Part shown: piece after piece, positions 1 to 8,335 of the stretch | Numbering within the stretch: the first letter of the stretch is position 1 | How the letters are laid out: every line of letters begins with the position of its first letter | From: Planctomycetales bacterium | GTDB taxonomy: Bacteria; Planctomycetota; Phycisphaerae; SM23-33 | NCBI GenBank assembly: GCA_030612725.1 | Contig: JAUWNJ010000003.1 | Coordinates: forward strand, 1-64,000 | DNA length: 64,000 nucleotides | Reading direction: 5' to 3' | Program-made: the position numbers and the translations under genes | The notes under the pieces: generated by a model | Databases searched by the model: none | What the model was told of the DNA's origin: nothing | The model's input: only the letters and a program-made list of their open reading frames with translations

Positions 1-21
1 GGGGGGGGGGGGGGGGGGGGG
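1..21. other. Homopolymer poly-G run followed by C/G-rich low-complexity sequence; probable assembly or sequencing artefact at contig edge
   Basis: First 21 bases are all G, followed by tttccccccc ggggg. Confidence 0.75.
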
Positions 22-137
22 TTTCCCCCCCGGGGGTCGGCCCCAACTTTGCTGGGCTCAAAACCCCCGGCCCCCACGGCACCCGTCTTTAAACAGGTTC
101 CTTACGAGATCAAGGTAACATAAGAACGGAAGCACTC

Positions 138-1004
138 ATGGATAAGGAAATCATCGTTCGCCTGCACTCGAGATTCGAGGATGTGGTTTGTAAGCATGCC
201 GAAAGCGGGGTGGAGTACTGGTGTGCCCGGGACCTCCAGACGCTGCTGGGGTACGCCCGGTGGGATAACTTCGCCAAGGTTGTCGACAAGGCCATAACCG
301 CTTGTATCAATACTGGTTACGAACCGAAGGACCATTTTGCTGACCTCACGAAAATGGTCGATCTCGGCTCTGGGGCCAAGCGCGAGATCAAGGACATCGC
401 CCTGACCCGTTATGCCTGCTACCTGATTGCCCAGAACGGCGACCCGTCCAAGGACCAGATCGCCTTCGCCCAAACGTACTTCGCCGTCCAGACCCGCAAG
501 CAGGAGATTATCGAGAAGCGTCTGGCCGAGGCCGAGCGGGTCAGCGCCCGCAGGAGACTCACCAGGTCTGAAAAGGAACTCTCCGGTATCATTTTCGACC
601 GGTTACAGGAGAACGAAAGTTTTGGCCGTATCCGCAGCAGGGGCGACAGGGCGTTGTTCGGCGGGCGGACTACCCGAGATATGAAGGGTAAACTCGGCGT
701 GCCGAAGGGGCGTGCTCTGGCCGACTTTCTTCCCACCATCACGATCAAGGCGAAGGACTTCGCCAACGAGATCACCAATTTCAACATCAAGCAGAACGAC
801 CTGCATACGGAACCCCCAATCACCGACGAGCACGTCAGGAACAATCGCGAAGTCCGCAAACTGCTGGTGGATCGGGGTATTGTGCCCGAGGCGTTACCGG
901 CAGCAGAGGATGCGAAGAAGGTCGAGCGCAGGCTGGTATCGGAGCAGAAGAAGTTGCCCAAGCAGGTTGAGCATTTCGAGAGCGATACGGAGACCGGAAA
1001 CTGA
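138..1004 (+). CDS. dinD: DNA damage-inducible protein D (DinD-like)
   Basis: 288 aa; N-terminal GVEYWCARDLQTLLGYARWDNF and NFNIKQNDLHTEPPITDEHVRNNREVRKLLVDRGI typical of DinD. Confidence 0.9.
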   Translation: MDKEIIVRLHSRFEDVVCKHAESGVEYWCARDLQTLLGYARWDNFAKVVDKAITACINTGYEPKDHFADLTKMVDLGSGAKREIKDIALTRYACYLIAQNGDPSKDQIAFAQTYFAVQTRKQEIIEKRLAEAERVSARRRLTRSEKELSGIIFDRLQENESFGRIRSRGDRALFGGRTTRDMKGKLGVPKGRALADFLPTITIKAKDFANEITNFNIKQNDLHTEPPITDEHVRNNREVRKLLVDRGIVPEALPAAEDAKKVERRLVSEQKKLPKQVEHFESDTETGN

Positions 1005-1136
1005 TGGGATTCCAACTCAAAGAATATCAGCAGCGTTGTCTGAACGAACTGGCCGGGTTTTTCCGGTAAACGAATAAGTTAGGTGCTGCGAAACTGGCGT
1101 TTTATGAGCATACGAACCAGCCTTACCGGGACGTGC
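1004..1136 (+). pseudogene. Remnant of type III restriction enzyme (Res) N-terminus, in-frame stop and truncated by surE end
   Basis: ATGA overlap with dinD; frame reads MGFQLKEYQQRCLNELAGFFR*TNKLGAAKLAFYEHTNQPYRDV, resembling the Res N-terminus. Confidence 0.6.
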
Positions 1137-1892
1137 TCAATCCCACTGGCACTGCTGAAAGTGTCCGAGCCGATTGCGATCCGTCATATCAGACATCAGC
1201 GGTGTAACCGTGATGAAACCATCGGCCAGGGCTGTTACGTCGGTTTCGGTTTCCTGGGGGCCATGCTCGAAATTACCGTCCAGCCTGAAGATCATTCGCC
1301 CGTCGGCATCGACTTTGCGGTGATACGTCTCGCTGACAGCGGCAGTACTTTGCGGGGCGACCCTTACGCCCCTTGGCGACGATTGCGACAATGCGGGGAT
1401 GTTGACGTTGACAAGTTCCCCCCGCGCTATCTGCGCGGCCAGCAGGTTGTCCAGAACTTCCCGGCACAATTGTCCCGCCCGGTGAAAGTCCATTTCGCCG
1501 GTGCAGGCCAGGCTGAACGCCACCGATGGGATTCCGAACAGCGCCCCTTCGGCCCCGGCGGCGACTGTTCCGCTATAGAAGACGTTGACGCCGACGTTTT
1601 CACCGGCATTGATTCCTGAGAGGACGAGGTCGGGTTTTTCGTCCATCAGTTCGCGGATGGCGAGTTTGACGCAATCGACGGGTCGTCCCGCGACGCTGAC
1701 GCCGTGAAATTCTCCGCCCACGTGGACGTGGTTGCAGACTATTGGGCCATGGAGGGTAAGCGACCGTCCCGCAGCCGATTGCGGCGTCTCCGGCGCGACG
1801 ACCGTTACCTCGCCCATATCCGCCACCGCCTCGTGAAGGGCAGAAAGCCCCGGCGCCAAAATACCGTCGTCGTTGACAAGAAGTATTCGCAT
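1137..1892 (-). CDS. surE: 5'/3'-nucleotidase SurE
   Basis: MRILLVNDDGILAPGLSAL, SGINAGENVG motifs. Confidence 0.97.
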   Translation of the reverse strand: MRILLVNDDGILAPGLSALHEAVADMGEVTVVAPETPQSAAGRSLTLHGPIVCNHVHVGGEFHGVSVAGRPVDCVKLAIRELMDEKPDLVLSGINAGENVGVNVFYSGTVAAGAEGALFGIPSVAFSLACTGEMDFHRAGQLCREVLDNLLAAQIARGELVNVNIPALSQSSPRGVRVAPQSTAAVSETYHRKVDADGRMIFRLDGNFEHGPQETETDVTALADGFITVTPLMSDMTDRNRLGHFQQCQWD

Positions 1893-1990
1893 GGTTCTGG
1901 TGAGTCTATAGGCCCGGCCGAATCAATGTCAAATCTCTTGGCGGATTTTACGCCGGCAATGGTACAATATATCTGGAAAGGAGTTGCCAA

Positions 1991-2278
1991 ATGAATGAGA
2001 TATTGCAAAAACGAGTTCAGTCAGCCGCTGTGGCTGGATGGTGGACGATTCTCATTGCAGCCGCCTGGATGACGCTGGCATGGTTGGCCTTCCTGGTAAT
2101 CCTGAATACCGAGCCGGGGTGGCTGCTGAAACTCTGGGGCGGCGGCGATCTGGACTGGCCGGACGTCCAAATGATCGTGTTGTATTTCTTCTCTGTTTTC
2201 AAGCTGATGCTGTTCGCCGTTGTCATTGTCGTCATTTGGCTGACGTTGTGGTCGAGGCGTTTGAGGCGGGAGGGGTAG
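1991..2278 (+). CDS. Small membrane protein, about 2 TM helices
   Basis: 95 aa, hydrophobic segments; RBS-like aaaggag upstream. Confidence 0.6.
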   Translation: MNEILQKRVQSAAVAGWWTILIAAAWMTLAWLAFLVILNTEPGWLLKLWGGGDLDWPDVQMIVLYFFSVFKLMLFAVVIVVIWLTLWSRRLRREG

Positions 2279-2341
2279 TTTTACTTCGCCGGCGTTTATC
2301 TTGACCGGGCCTCTCGGTTGTGGCAGAATATGGATGTCCAT

Positions 2342-2416
2342 CGGGGCGTGGCGCAGTTTGGCTAGCGTGCTTGACTGGGGGTCAAGAGGTCGCAGGTTCA
2401 AATCCTGTCGCCCCGA
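2342..2416 (+). tRNA. tRNA-Pro(GGG)
   Basis: Acceptor CGGGGCG/CGCCCCG, anticodon arm CTTGA-CTGGGGG-TCAAG (GGG), T arm GCAGGTTCAAATCCTGT. Confidence 0.93.
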
Positions 2417-2424
2417 TTTCTTAT

Positions 2425-2453
2425 CCGCTTGTGAGCCAAAAACTTACAAGCGG
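2425..2453 (+). terminator. Hairpin immediately downstream of tRNA-Pro
   Basis: CCGCTTGT...ACAAGCGG inverted repeat. Confidence 0.5.
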
Positions 2454-2522
2454 TCATCCCCTCGTCATTTCCGTCGGCAATTGTGGCACTACACTTATAA
2501 CTACACTTTTGGAGACAGAATA

Positions 2523-3215
2523 ATGCCACGAAGTCGACCTGCATCGAATCCGCTGTCGTACCACAAACACACCGGCCAGTACTATGTCACCCGTGACGGG
2601 AAAAGAATTTATTTGGGGGCTGATCGGGACGAAGCGATAGAAAAATATCATCGCATGGCCCTCGGGATGCCCGAACAGGAAAAGCCAAGAACTATCTCGG
2701 CGCTTACAGCGAAAGAGTTGGCAAATCGGTTCATCGCGGCGCAGCAGGCCAATTGGACCAGCCCCGAGTCAATCAATCATTATCTGACTGCCGTTCGCAG
2801 TATTTATTATTTCGCCGAAGAAGTTGGCATACTGGAAAAAATCCCACGGCTCAGGCGGATAAAGAACGAACCTCGTCGGATGCTCGGCTCAAAAAACAAA
2901 CCACTCTACACTGACAAGGAAATTCAAAACCTGCTCAAGCATGCCGATGGACAAATACGAGCTATGATTCTACTGGGATTGAATTGCGGTTTTGGTCCGA
3001 AAGATATCCGTGATCTCAGGTGGACGGACATCGACGGCCAAAGAGTCACCCTGCCCAGAAGTAAAACGGGCATATCTCAGACATTCCTCCTTTGGCCGGA
3101 GACACAGGATGCTTTGAAGAATCTAAAGCAAGAAAGGCATGACTTGATTGACAGGCTGACGTCGCTTAGATGCCCGCCTGGGCCGGATGGAAAGTCCGGG
3201 CTGCCAGCGGCGTGA
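2523..3215 (+). pseudogene. Tyrosine recombinase/integrase, C-terminally truncated
   Basis: SAM-like N-terminal domain and ILLGLNCGFGPKDIRDLRW..LWPETQDAL present, but the C-terminal HxxR and Tyr motifs are absent; frame ends in unrelated sequence. Confidence 0.75.
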
Positions 3216-3345
3216 AAGAAAATCCTGAAGTGCTTGCGGCGTGATGCGATAGAGCGGCCTCTTCCCACATGGCGTCTCCTCATGCAGGATGCCACCCACG
3301 GCGACCTTCTCTTCGAGACCGGCGAGCCGTCTGGTGATGGTTTAG
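3165..3345 (-). pseudogene. Fragment of unidentified gene
   Basis: Minus-strand frame reads ITRRLAGLEEKVAVGGILHEETPCGKRPLYRITPQALQDFLSRRWQPGLSIRP without a proper start. Confidence 0.4.
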
Positions 3346-3351
3346 GCGAAA

Positions 3352-3371
3352 GAACCGTCCCGCGACGGTTC
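3352..3371 (-). terminator. Terminator-like hairpin downstream of phasin-like gene
   Basis: GAACCGTC-CCGC-GACGGTTC perfect 8-bp stem, short T tract on minus strand. Confidence 0.55.
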
Positions 3372-3405
3372 CTCCCCACCTGTTAATCGGCATAGGAATT
3401 CCCCG

Positions 3406-3705
3406 TTATTTCTTCTTCCCGGCCTTTTCCAGTTTGGCGATGCGGGCCTTGAGGCTGTCGATATCGTCTTTGGTCGGAAGGTGCATCTTGTGAATCGACT
3501 GCTCAAGCCATTTATCGACCTGTGCCTGAAGGTCCTTCCTGGCCTTGGCGGACTTCCTTACCATATCGTTCGCCAGTTTGCGGGCCTCTGCCTGCGAGAG
3601 TTTTCCTTTCTCCGCCAGTTCCTTGGCGAGTTCTTCGACCTTTTCGCTGGCCGTCGCCGCCAGACCAACACCAATCAGGAACGCCTTGTTAATCGCTTCG
3701 AACAT
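3406..3705 (-). CDS. Phasin-family-like coiled-coil protein
   Basis: 99 aa, MFEAINKAFLIGVGLAATASEKVEELAKELAEKGKLS..EARKLANDMV, Lys/Glu-rich helix. Confidence 0.7.
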   Translation of the reverse strand: MFEAINKAFLIGVGLAATASEKVEELAKELAEKGKLSQAEARKLANDMVRKSAKARKDLQAQVDKWLEQSIHKMHLPTKDDIDSLKARIAKLEKAGKKK

Positions 3706-3732
3706 AAGTGAACTCCTTTCGGTTAATTCATT

Positions 3733-5181
3733 TTACAATGCTTGTGCCATTTCCCGTTGTATGTAACGTTCGTTCCAAATTTCGCCGCTCATCTGGCCGT
3801 AATCTTCTCCATAGGCAACCATACCACAACGATACTCCGAATCCGCCAGCGCCGCTGATGCTTCATCGTCAATCGGTTTCGCCTCGCTGTCTCTGGCAGC
3901 GGCCAGGAACTCGCCGAAGTGATCGCGGATGGCGCACGGGCAAAGCCAGTTTCCCGTATTCTCCGCCGGCTGGGCGTAGGCATATTCGTCCTGCCAACGG
4001 CGAATCTGCTCAAACAAAGGACAGGTCAGAATGTCATCAAGGTTTCCGCCGGAGCGGTAGATGTCATTGATATTGGCCGTTGAGTACGGGACGAACGCAC
4101 ACGGCGTAACGTCGCCGTCCCAGTCGATATAGAAGTATCCGCCGGGCCTGCCCGCGGCGATGCACCCGCTGCTGCTCGTCCCGCTGTTCCAGAAATCAGC
4201 GACGAATATCTTCCGCTCCAGCACCAGCCGCTGCGTGCGACGCCACATCTCCAACCGCTGTTCGGGTGAGACCATCAGGTCTAAAGTGTGTTTCCGTCCG
4301 ATGGGCATGTACTGGAATATCCAGCCATAGGTTGCGCCCTGCTTGTCGAAATAGAAATCCGCGAATTCGTCGCTCGTTACCATCTCGGCATTGTGACGGG
4401 TCGCGGTAACTGAAATGCCGAAGGGAACGCCAACCTCGCGAAGGTTTTCCATCGCCTGCAAAATCCGCTTGTGAACGCCCTTGCCGCGACGCTGGTCAGT
4501 TTCGGCCTCAAAACCCTCGACGGAAATGGCCGGCGTTATATTACCCAGTTCAGCCATCCGTTCAGCCACTGCCTTCGTAATCAGCGTACTGTTGGTATAG
4601 ACCATAAAGAAGTTGGAATCGTGCTTGGCCACCATATCCAGCAGGTCTTTACCGTCATCCTTCCACATAAACGGTTCGCCGCCTGAAATTACCGTAAAGT
4701 ACGATCCCCAAAGGTTTTCCTTTTCGGTAAGGATGCGGTCGAACGTTGCCCAGTCCAGTTTGGCGGCAGAGGCGGAATCGCTGCAAGCGTAGCACCCAGT
4801 GCAGCGGAGGTTGCACTTCTTGCCCGGAGAGATCAACGCAAACAGCGGCGGCTTGAAACCAAGTCGCTGCTCGGCCTCCCGGCTGAGATCACCCCAGCAA
4901 AACACCTTGTCGAGCAGCGTCTCCAGCCAACGGTTCAGAACGTGCCTCGAAATCAGTCCCCGCTCGATGGTCCGATCAAAACTGTGCAAAATGGCCGTCA
5001 GGTAAGCGAGTTTGTCCTCCTGCACCTGTATGGGTCGGTTGTCCTTATTTTCCTCAACAACAATCCGCCGGGCCTTCTTTTCGATTATCTTCATAGAGGC
5101 CTGTCGCAGTCGACGGTGGCGGGCCAGAAAACGTACCAATGAAGAAAAAGAATCATATTGCGCTATTTTTGCAATGTTCAT
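3733..5181 (-). CDS. Radical SAM protein with SPASM-like C-terminal Cys
   Basis: CNLRCTGCYAC (CxxxCxxC), ISGGEPF, C-terminal GCIAAGRPGGYFYIDWDGDVTPCAF; start chosen at MNIAKIAQ. Confidence 0.9.
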   Translation of the reverse strand: MNIAKIAQYDSFSSLVRFLARHRRLRQASMKIIEKKARRIVVEENKDNRPIQVQEDKLAYLTAILHSFDRTIERGLISRHVLNRWLETLLDKVFCWGDLSREAEQRLGFKPPLFALISPGKKCNLRCTGCYACSDSASAAKLDWATFDRILTEKENLWGSYFTVISGGEPFMWKDDGKDLLDMVAKHDSNFFMVYTNSTLITKAVAERMAELGNITPAISVEGFEAETDQRRGKGVHKRILQAMENLREVGVPFGISVTATRHNAEMVTSDEFADFYFDKQGATYGWIFQYMPIGRKHTLDLMVSPEQRLEMWRRTQRLVLERKIFVADFWNSGTSSSGCIAAGRPGGYFYIDWDGDVTPCAFVPYSTANINDIYRSGGNLDDILTCPLFEQIRRWQDEYAYAQPAENTGNWLCPCAIRDHFGEFLAAARDSEAKPIDDEASAALADSEYRCGMVAYGEDYGQMSGEIWNERYIQREMAQAL

Positions 5182-5194
5182 TTGACGTCTCCTT

Positions 5195-5884
5195 TCACTC
5201 TTGATCACCATCGCTAACGGCCCGACCTCTAGGTCTGGTCAAAGCGCCGTTCAGGAATATCCGTTCAGCCGCCTCGATTTCCTTCTCCGGCGAGTCCGGA
5301 GAAATCTCTCGAAGCCATGAAAACACAACCGCACTGGTCTGCCCGTCAATGGCCGTTGCCAAGTCCTTCGGCGAACCCTTTGCAAAAATCCCTTCCGACA
5401 TTCCCCTTTCAATCGCCTCGGAAACACTGTCCAGCAATGCGCGGTACTTATCTTCCAGGGCAAACGACAGCGCCCGCTCCCCGTAAAGAGGCGGGCCATG
5501 CATCTCGACAAAGTAAAGACGAACAAAATCCAGGTTATCAAAGAAGAAGCGAAGTTTGGCCTCAATGAACCTCTTGACAATAAGCGTCGGCGAGGTTTCG
5601 TCGGCCATCGCACCGGAAACCGACGTAACCAGTTCGTCCACCTTCTGTTCGATGGCCTGCTGATACAGGTTTTGCTTGCCCTTGAAAAAACTATACACCG
5701 TTCCCAAGGCAAATTCCGCCTGCTCGGCGATTTCCTTCATCTTGACCTTGAAGAAACCTCGTTTGGCGAACATTTCCCCAGCCACGTTCAGGATGTGCCT
5801 GACGTGCTCCTGACGTTCCCGCTCACGACGCGGCATCTTTTCCATGACCTGCTCCTTACTCTCGTTTTCAACTGGCCCGTTCAC
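5195..5884 (-). CDS. TetR/AcrR family transcriptional regulator
   Basis: HILNVAGEMFAKRGFFKVKMKEIAEQAEFALGTVYSFFKGKQNLYQ HTH; start may be internal (MEKMPRRERERQEH, about 5845). Confidence 0.92.
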   Translation of the reverse strand: MNGPVENESKEQVMEKMPRRERERQEHVRHILNVAGEMFAKRGFFKVKMKEIAEQAEFALGTVYSFFKGKQNLYQQAIEQKVDELVTSVSGAMADETSPTLIVKRFIEAKLRFFFDNLDFVRLYFVEMHGPPLYGERALSFALEDKYRALLDSVSEAIERGMSEGIFAKGSPKDLATAIDGQTSAVVFSWLREISPDSPEKEIEAAERIFLNGALTRPRGRAVSDGDQE

Positions 5885-5932
5885 GCCAATATCACCTTAT
5901 CGAAACCGTCAATCCAATTTGCAATCTCTATA

Positions 5933-5946
5933 TTCTATTATTAGAA
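5933..5946. promoter_or_regulatory. Palindrome upstream of TetR/radical SAM pair, possible operator
   Basis: TTCTA-TTAT-TAGAA with a further ATTCTA half-site immediately downstream. Confidence 0.4.
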
Positions 5947-6113
5947 CAATGATTCTATTTGTCAAGTGGCAATTTCAAATTTTTTCATTTTTTTTCGCTG
6001 CTGTAACACCTTTAGATGCAGGAAGTTAATATGTAGGCGATGTCATTCCCTGAACCTGGACGTCGATTTTTCTTCTTGACGCCGGATACGAAATATGTAA
6101 GATTCGACCTTTA

Positions 6114-6126
6114 GACCGATATGGTC
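6114..6126. promoter_or_regulatory. Operator-like palindrome GACCGATATGGTC
   Basis: Near-palindrome upstream of tetR; matches GACCGATTCGGTC at 6779-6791. Confidence 0.65.
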
Positions 6127-6176
6127 GTTTTGTTCATTGCCCTATAAGGGCAATCCAAAGTCGGGAGAATAGTAGA

Positions 6177-6749
6177 ATGGCAGAAGATGTTCGATCTCGG
6201 ATCATTGTTTCGGCCAAGGCTTTGTTTGGACGCCACGGCTTCAGGAAGACGTCGCTTTCCGACGTAGCCAAAGAAGCACGGATGGGCAAGAGCTCGCTCT
6301 ACCATTATTTCCCCAACAAGGAGGAGTTATTCCGTGCCGTCGTGACTGTGGAGATGGAGGTGCTCTCGCAGCGGGTCCAGGAAGCCGTGTCCAGAGAAGA
6401 CTCGCCGGAAGACAAATTGAGAGCGTTTGTGCTGACGCGTATGCACGTTCTCCGGAAGCTTGCAAACGCCTACGCCTCGCTTCATGAGGAATATCTGGAT
6501 CACCTGGGTTTCATAGATCGCTTCAGGGAACAGGCATTCCAGACCGAGGTTGAGATGATCCGCAGCATCCTGGAGGAGGGAACGCAGACAGGCGCGTTTG
6601 AGATTACCGATATCGGTCTGGCGGCTTACGCAATTGCTTTGGCCCTCAAGGGATTGGAATTCCCGTGGATGGTCAAGTCGCAGGAGACACGCCTTGACCG
6701 CGACCTCGGCGTGTTGCTGGAGATGCTGATGAGGGCGATCCAAAAGTGA
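6177..6749 (+). CDS. TetR/AcrR family transcriptional regulator
   Basis: AKALFGRHGFRKTSLSDVAKEARMGKSSLYHYFPNKEELFRAVV HTH. Confidence 0.94.
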   Translation: MAEDVRSRIIVSAKALFGRHGFRKTSLSDVAKEARMGKSSLYHYFPNKEELFRAVVTVEMEVLSQRVQEAVSREDSPEDKLRAFVLTRMHVLRKLANAYASLHEEYLDHLGFIDRFREQAFQTEVEMIRSILEEGTQTGAFEITDIGLAAYAIALALKGLEFPWMVKSQETRLDRDLGVLLEMLMRAIQK

Positions 6750-6778
6750 ATATTTTTTGACCAGTTATCGACTAAAAA

Positions 6779-6791
6779 GACCGATTCGGTC
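6779..6791. promoter_or_regulatory. Operator-like palindrome GACCGATTCGGTC
   Basis: Upstream of efflux operon; matches the site upstream of tetR. Confidence 0.65.
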
Positions 6792-6826
6792 GAATTGCTG
6801 ATGCTGCGGGTGTTTGGAGATTCAAC

Positions 6827-8335
6827 ATGGTGAAAGAAAACATGCATACACTGTTGGGCATCGCTTTTGTGTCCGGGCTGCTATTGCTATCCGGCTGCAC
6901 GGCGACCAGCGGCCAGTTCTCTGCATCCCGCGCCGCCTCCCTGAGGAGAAGGATACTTCTTCCGGAGGTGGAACGTATCCAGGATGGAGTGGAACCGGAG
7001 ACGTTCCAGAAGGTGGCCATCCCCGACCGGGCGATGACCCTGAAGGAGGCGGCCGCCATAGCCCTCGCCAACAACCACTCGATCAAGATCTCCGCAGAGG
7101 ATGTAACCATCGCGACGGGAAACGTGGGGATAGCACGGTCGCTCTTCTTCCCGCAGGTTTCGGCGACTTACGGATACGTCCACAACCAGATGCAACCGGC
7201 CTTCGTGAACCCCGACAATCCGTTGATGCCTCCGTTCTATGCCGGCGAAAAAGAGTTCCAGCGTGCCGAACTCAAGGCCCAGATGATTCTGTGGGATTTT
7301 GGCAAGACACTCGGCACTTATCGTCAGTCCATCCTTGCCGGAGAGATCGCCAGGTTGAGGTCAACACGCAACGCCCAGCAGGTCCGATTGCAGGTGGCTG
7401 AAGCCTACTTCGCCATTCTGCGCGCTCAGAAGGCGCGGCTCATCGCAGAGGAATCCCTCGCCCAGGCAGAAGCGCACGCCAGGACGGCAAGGAGTTTTCA
7501 TGGACAGGGCCTTGTGGACAAGAGCGACGTTCTACGCGCCGATCTCCAGGTCGCGGAGGTCAAGCAATTGCTCATAAGGGCGAGGAACGCCGTTGAGTTG
7601 GCCACCTCCGGGTTCAATAGTGTGCTCGGTATCAATGTGAATCGCAAGACGGAAGTAGTCGATACCAAGGATGCCCCGGTAGCATCTCCTGGCCTTCAGG
7701 ACGCCCTGCAACTTGCCGTTGATAACAGGCCCGAGTTTCAGGTCATCCAAAAGAGCATTCGAATCCAGGAAGAGGCCCTTACCGTCGCCCGTGCAGAGCA
7801 CTTCCCCCGGATTTACGTCGGCGGCGGGTACAACTGGACGGACGATGCCTACCGGAAATGGGGCGACAGCCACGGCGACCTACACAAGGGGGCGTGGGTA
7901 GGCGAGGTCGGTATCGCGATTGACCTTTTCAGCGGTGGGCGGACGCTGGCCAAATCGCGCATCGCGCGCGCCCGAATCCGCCAAGCCGAAGCCCAGGCCA
8001 AACAACTCTGCGACGCCATCGCGCTTCAGGTAAAGAACGGCGTGCTGGGAATCGCCGAAGCCAGAGAGCGTATCACTGTGGCGACAAAAGCCGTAGCGCA
8101 GGCCAGAGAGAATCTGCGCCTTGTGAACAACAAGTACAGGCAGAACGTGGCCTCCTCGACAGATGTAGTGGACGCCGAGACTTCCCTGATCAGGGCGCAA
8201 AGCAATTACCACAGTGCCATCTACGACTGCCACACTGCTTTGGCGCGTCTGGTGAGCGCTACCGGCACAGAGGCCCTTGTGGCCGAAGGCCCAGGCCCCA
8301 AAGACGAGAAAGAGAAACGGGAGAAACAGAAATGA
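6827..8335 (+). CDS. TolC-family outer membrane efflux protein
   Basis: Lipoprotein-like LLLSGCTA, alpha-helical repeat domains typical of TolC/OprM. Confidence 0.92.
   Translation: MVKENMHTLLGIAFVSGLLLLSGCTATSGQFSASRAASLRRRILLPEVERIQDGVEPETFQKVAIPDRAMTLKEAAAIALANNHSIKISAEDVTIATGNVGIARSLFFPQVSATYGYVHNQMQPAFVNPDNPLMPPFYAGEKEFQRAELKAQMILWDFGKTLGTYRQSILAGEIARLRSTRNAQQVRLQVAEAYFAILRAQKARLIAEESLAQAEAHARTARSFHGQGLVDKSDVLRADLQVAEVKQLLIRARNAVELATSGFNSVLGINVNRKTEVVDTKDAPVASPGLQDALQLAVDNRPEFQVIQKSIRIQEEALTVARAEHFPRIYVGGGYNWTDDAYRKWGDSHGDLHKGAWVGEVGIAIDLFSGGRTLAKSRIARARIRQAEAQAKQLCDAIALQVKNGVLGIAEARERITVATKAVAQARENLRLVNNKYRQNVASSTDVVDAETSLIRAQSNYHSAIYDCHTALARLVSATGTEALVAEGPGPKDEKEKREKQK

Noticed and set aside
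2301-2522. N-terminal 74 codons of the supplied 2301-3215 ORF
   Set aside because: It runs through the tRNA-Pro gene; the plausible integrase start is ATG 2523.
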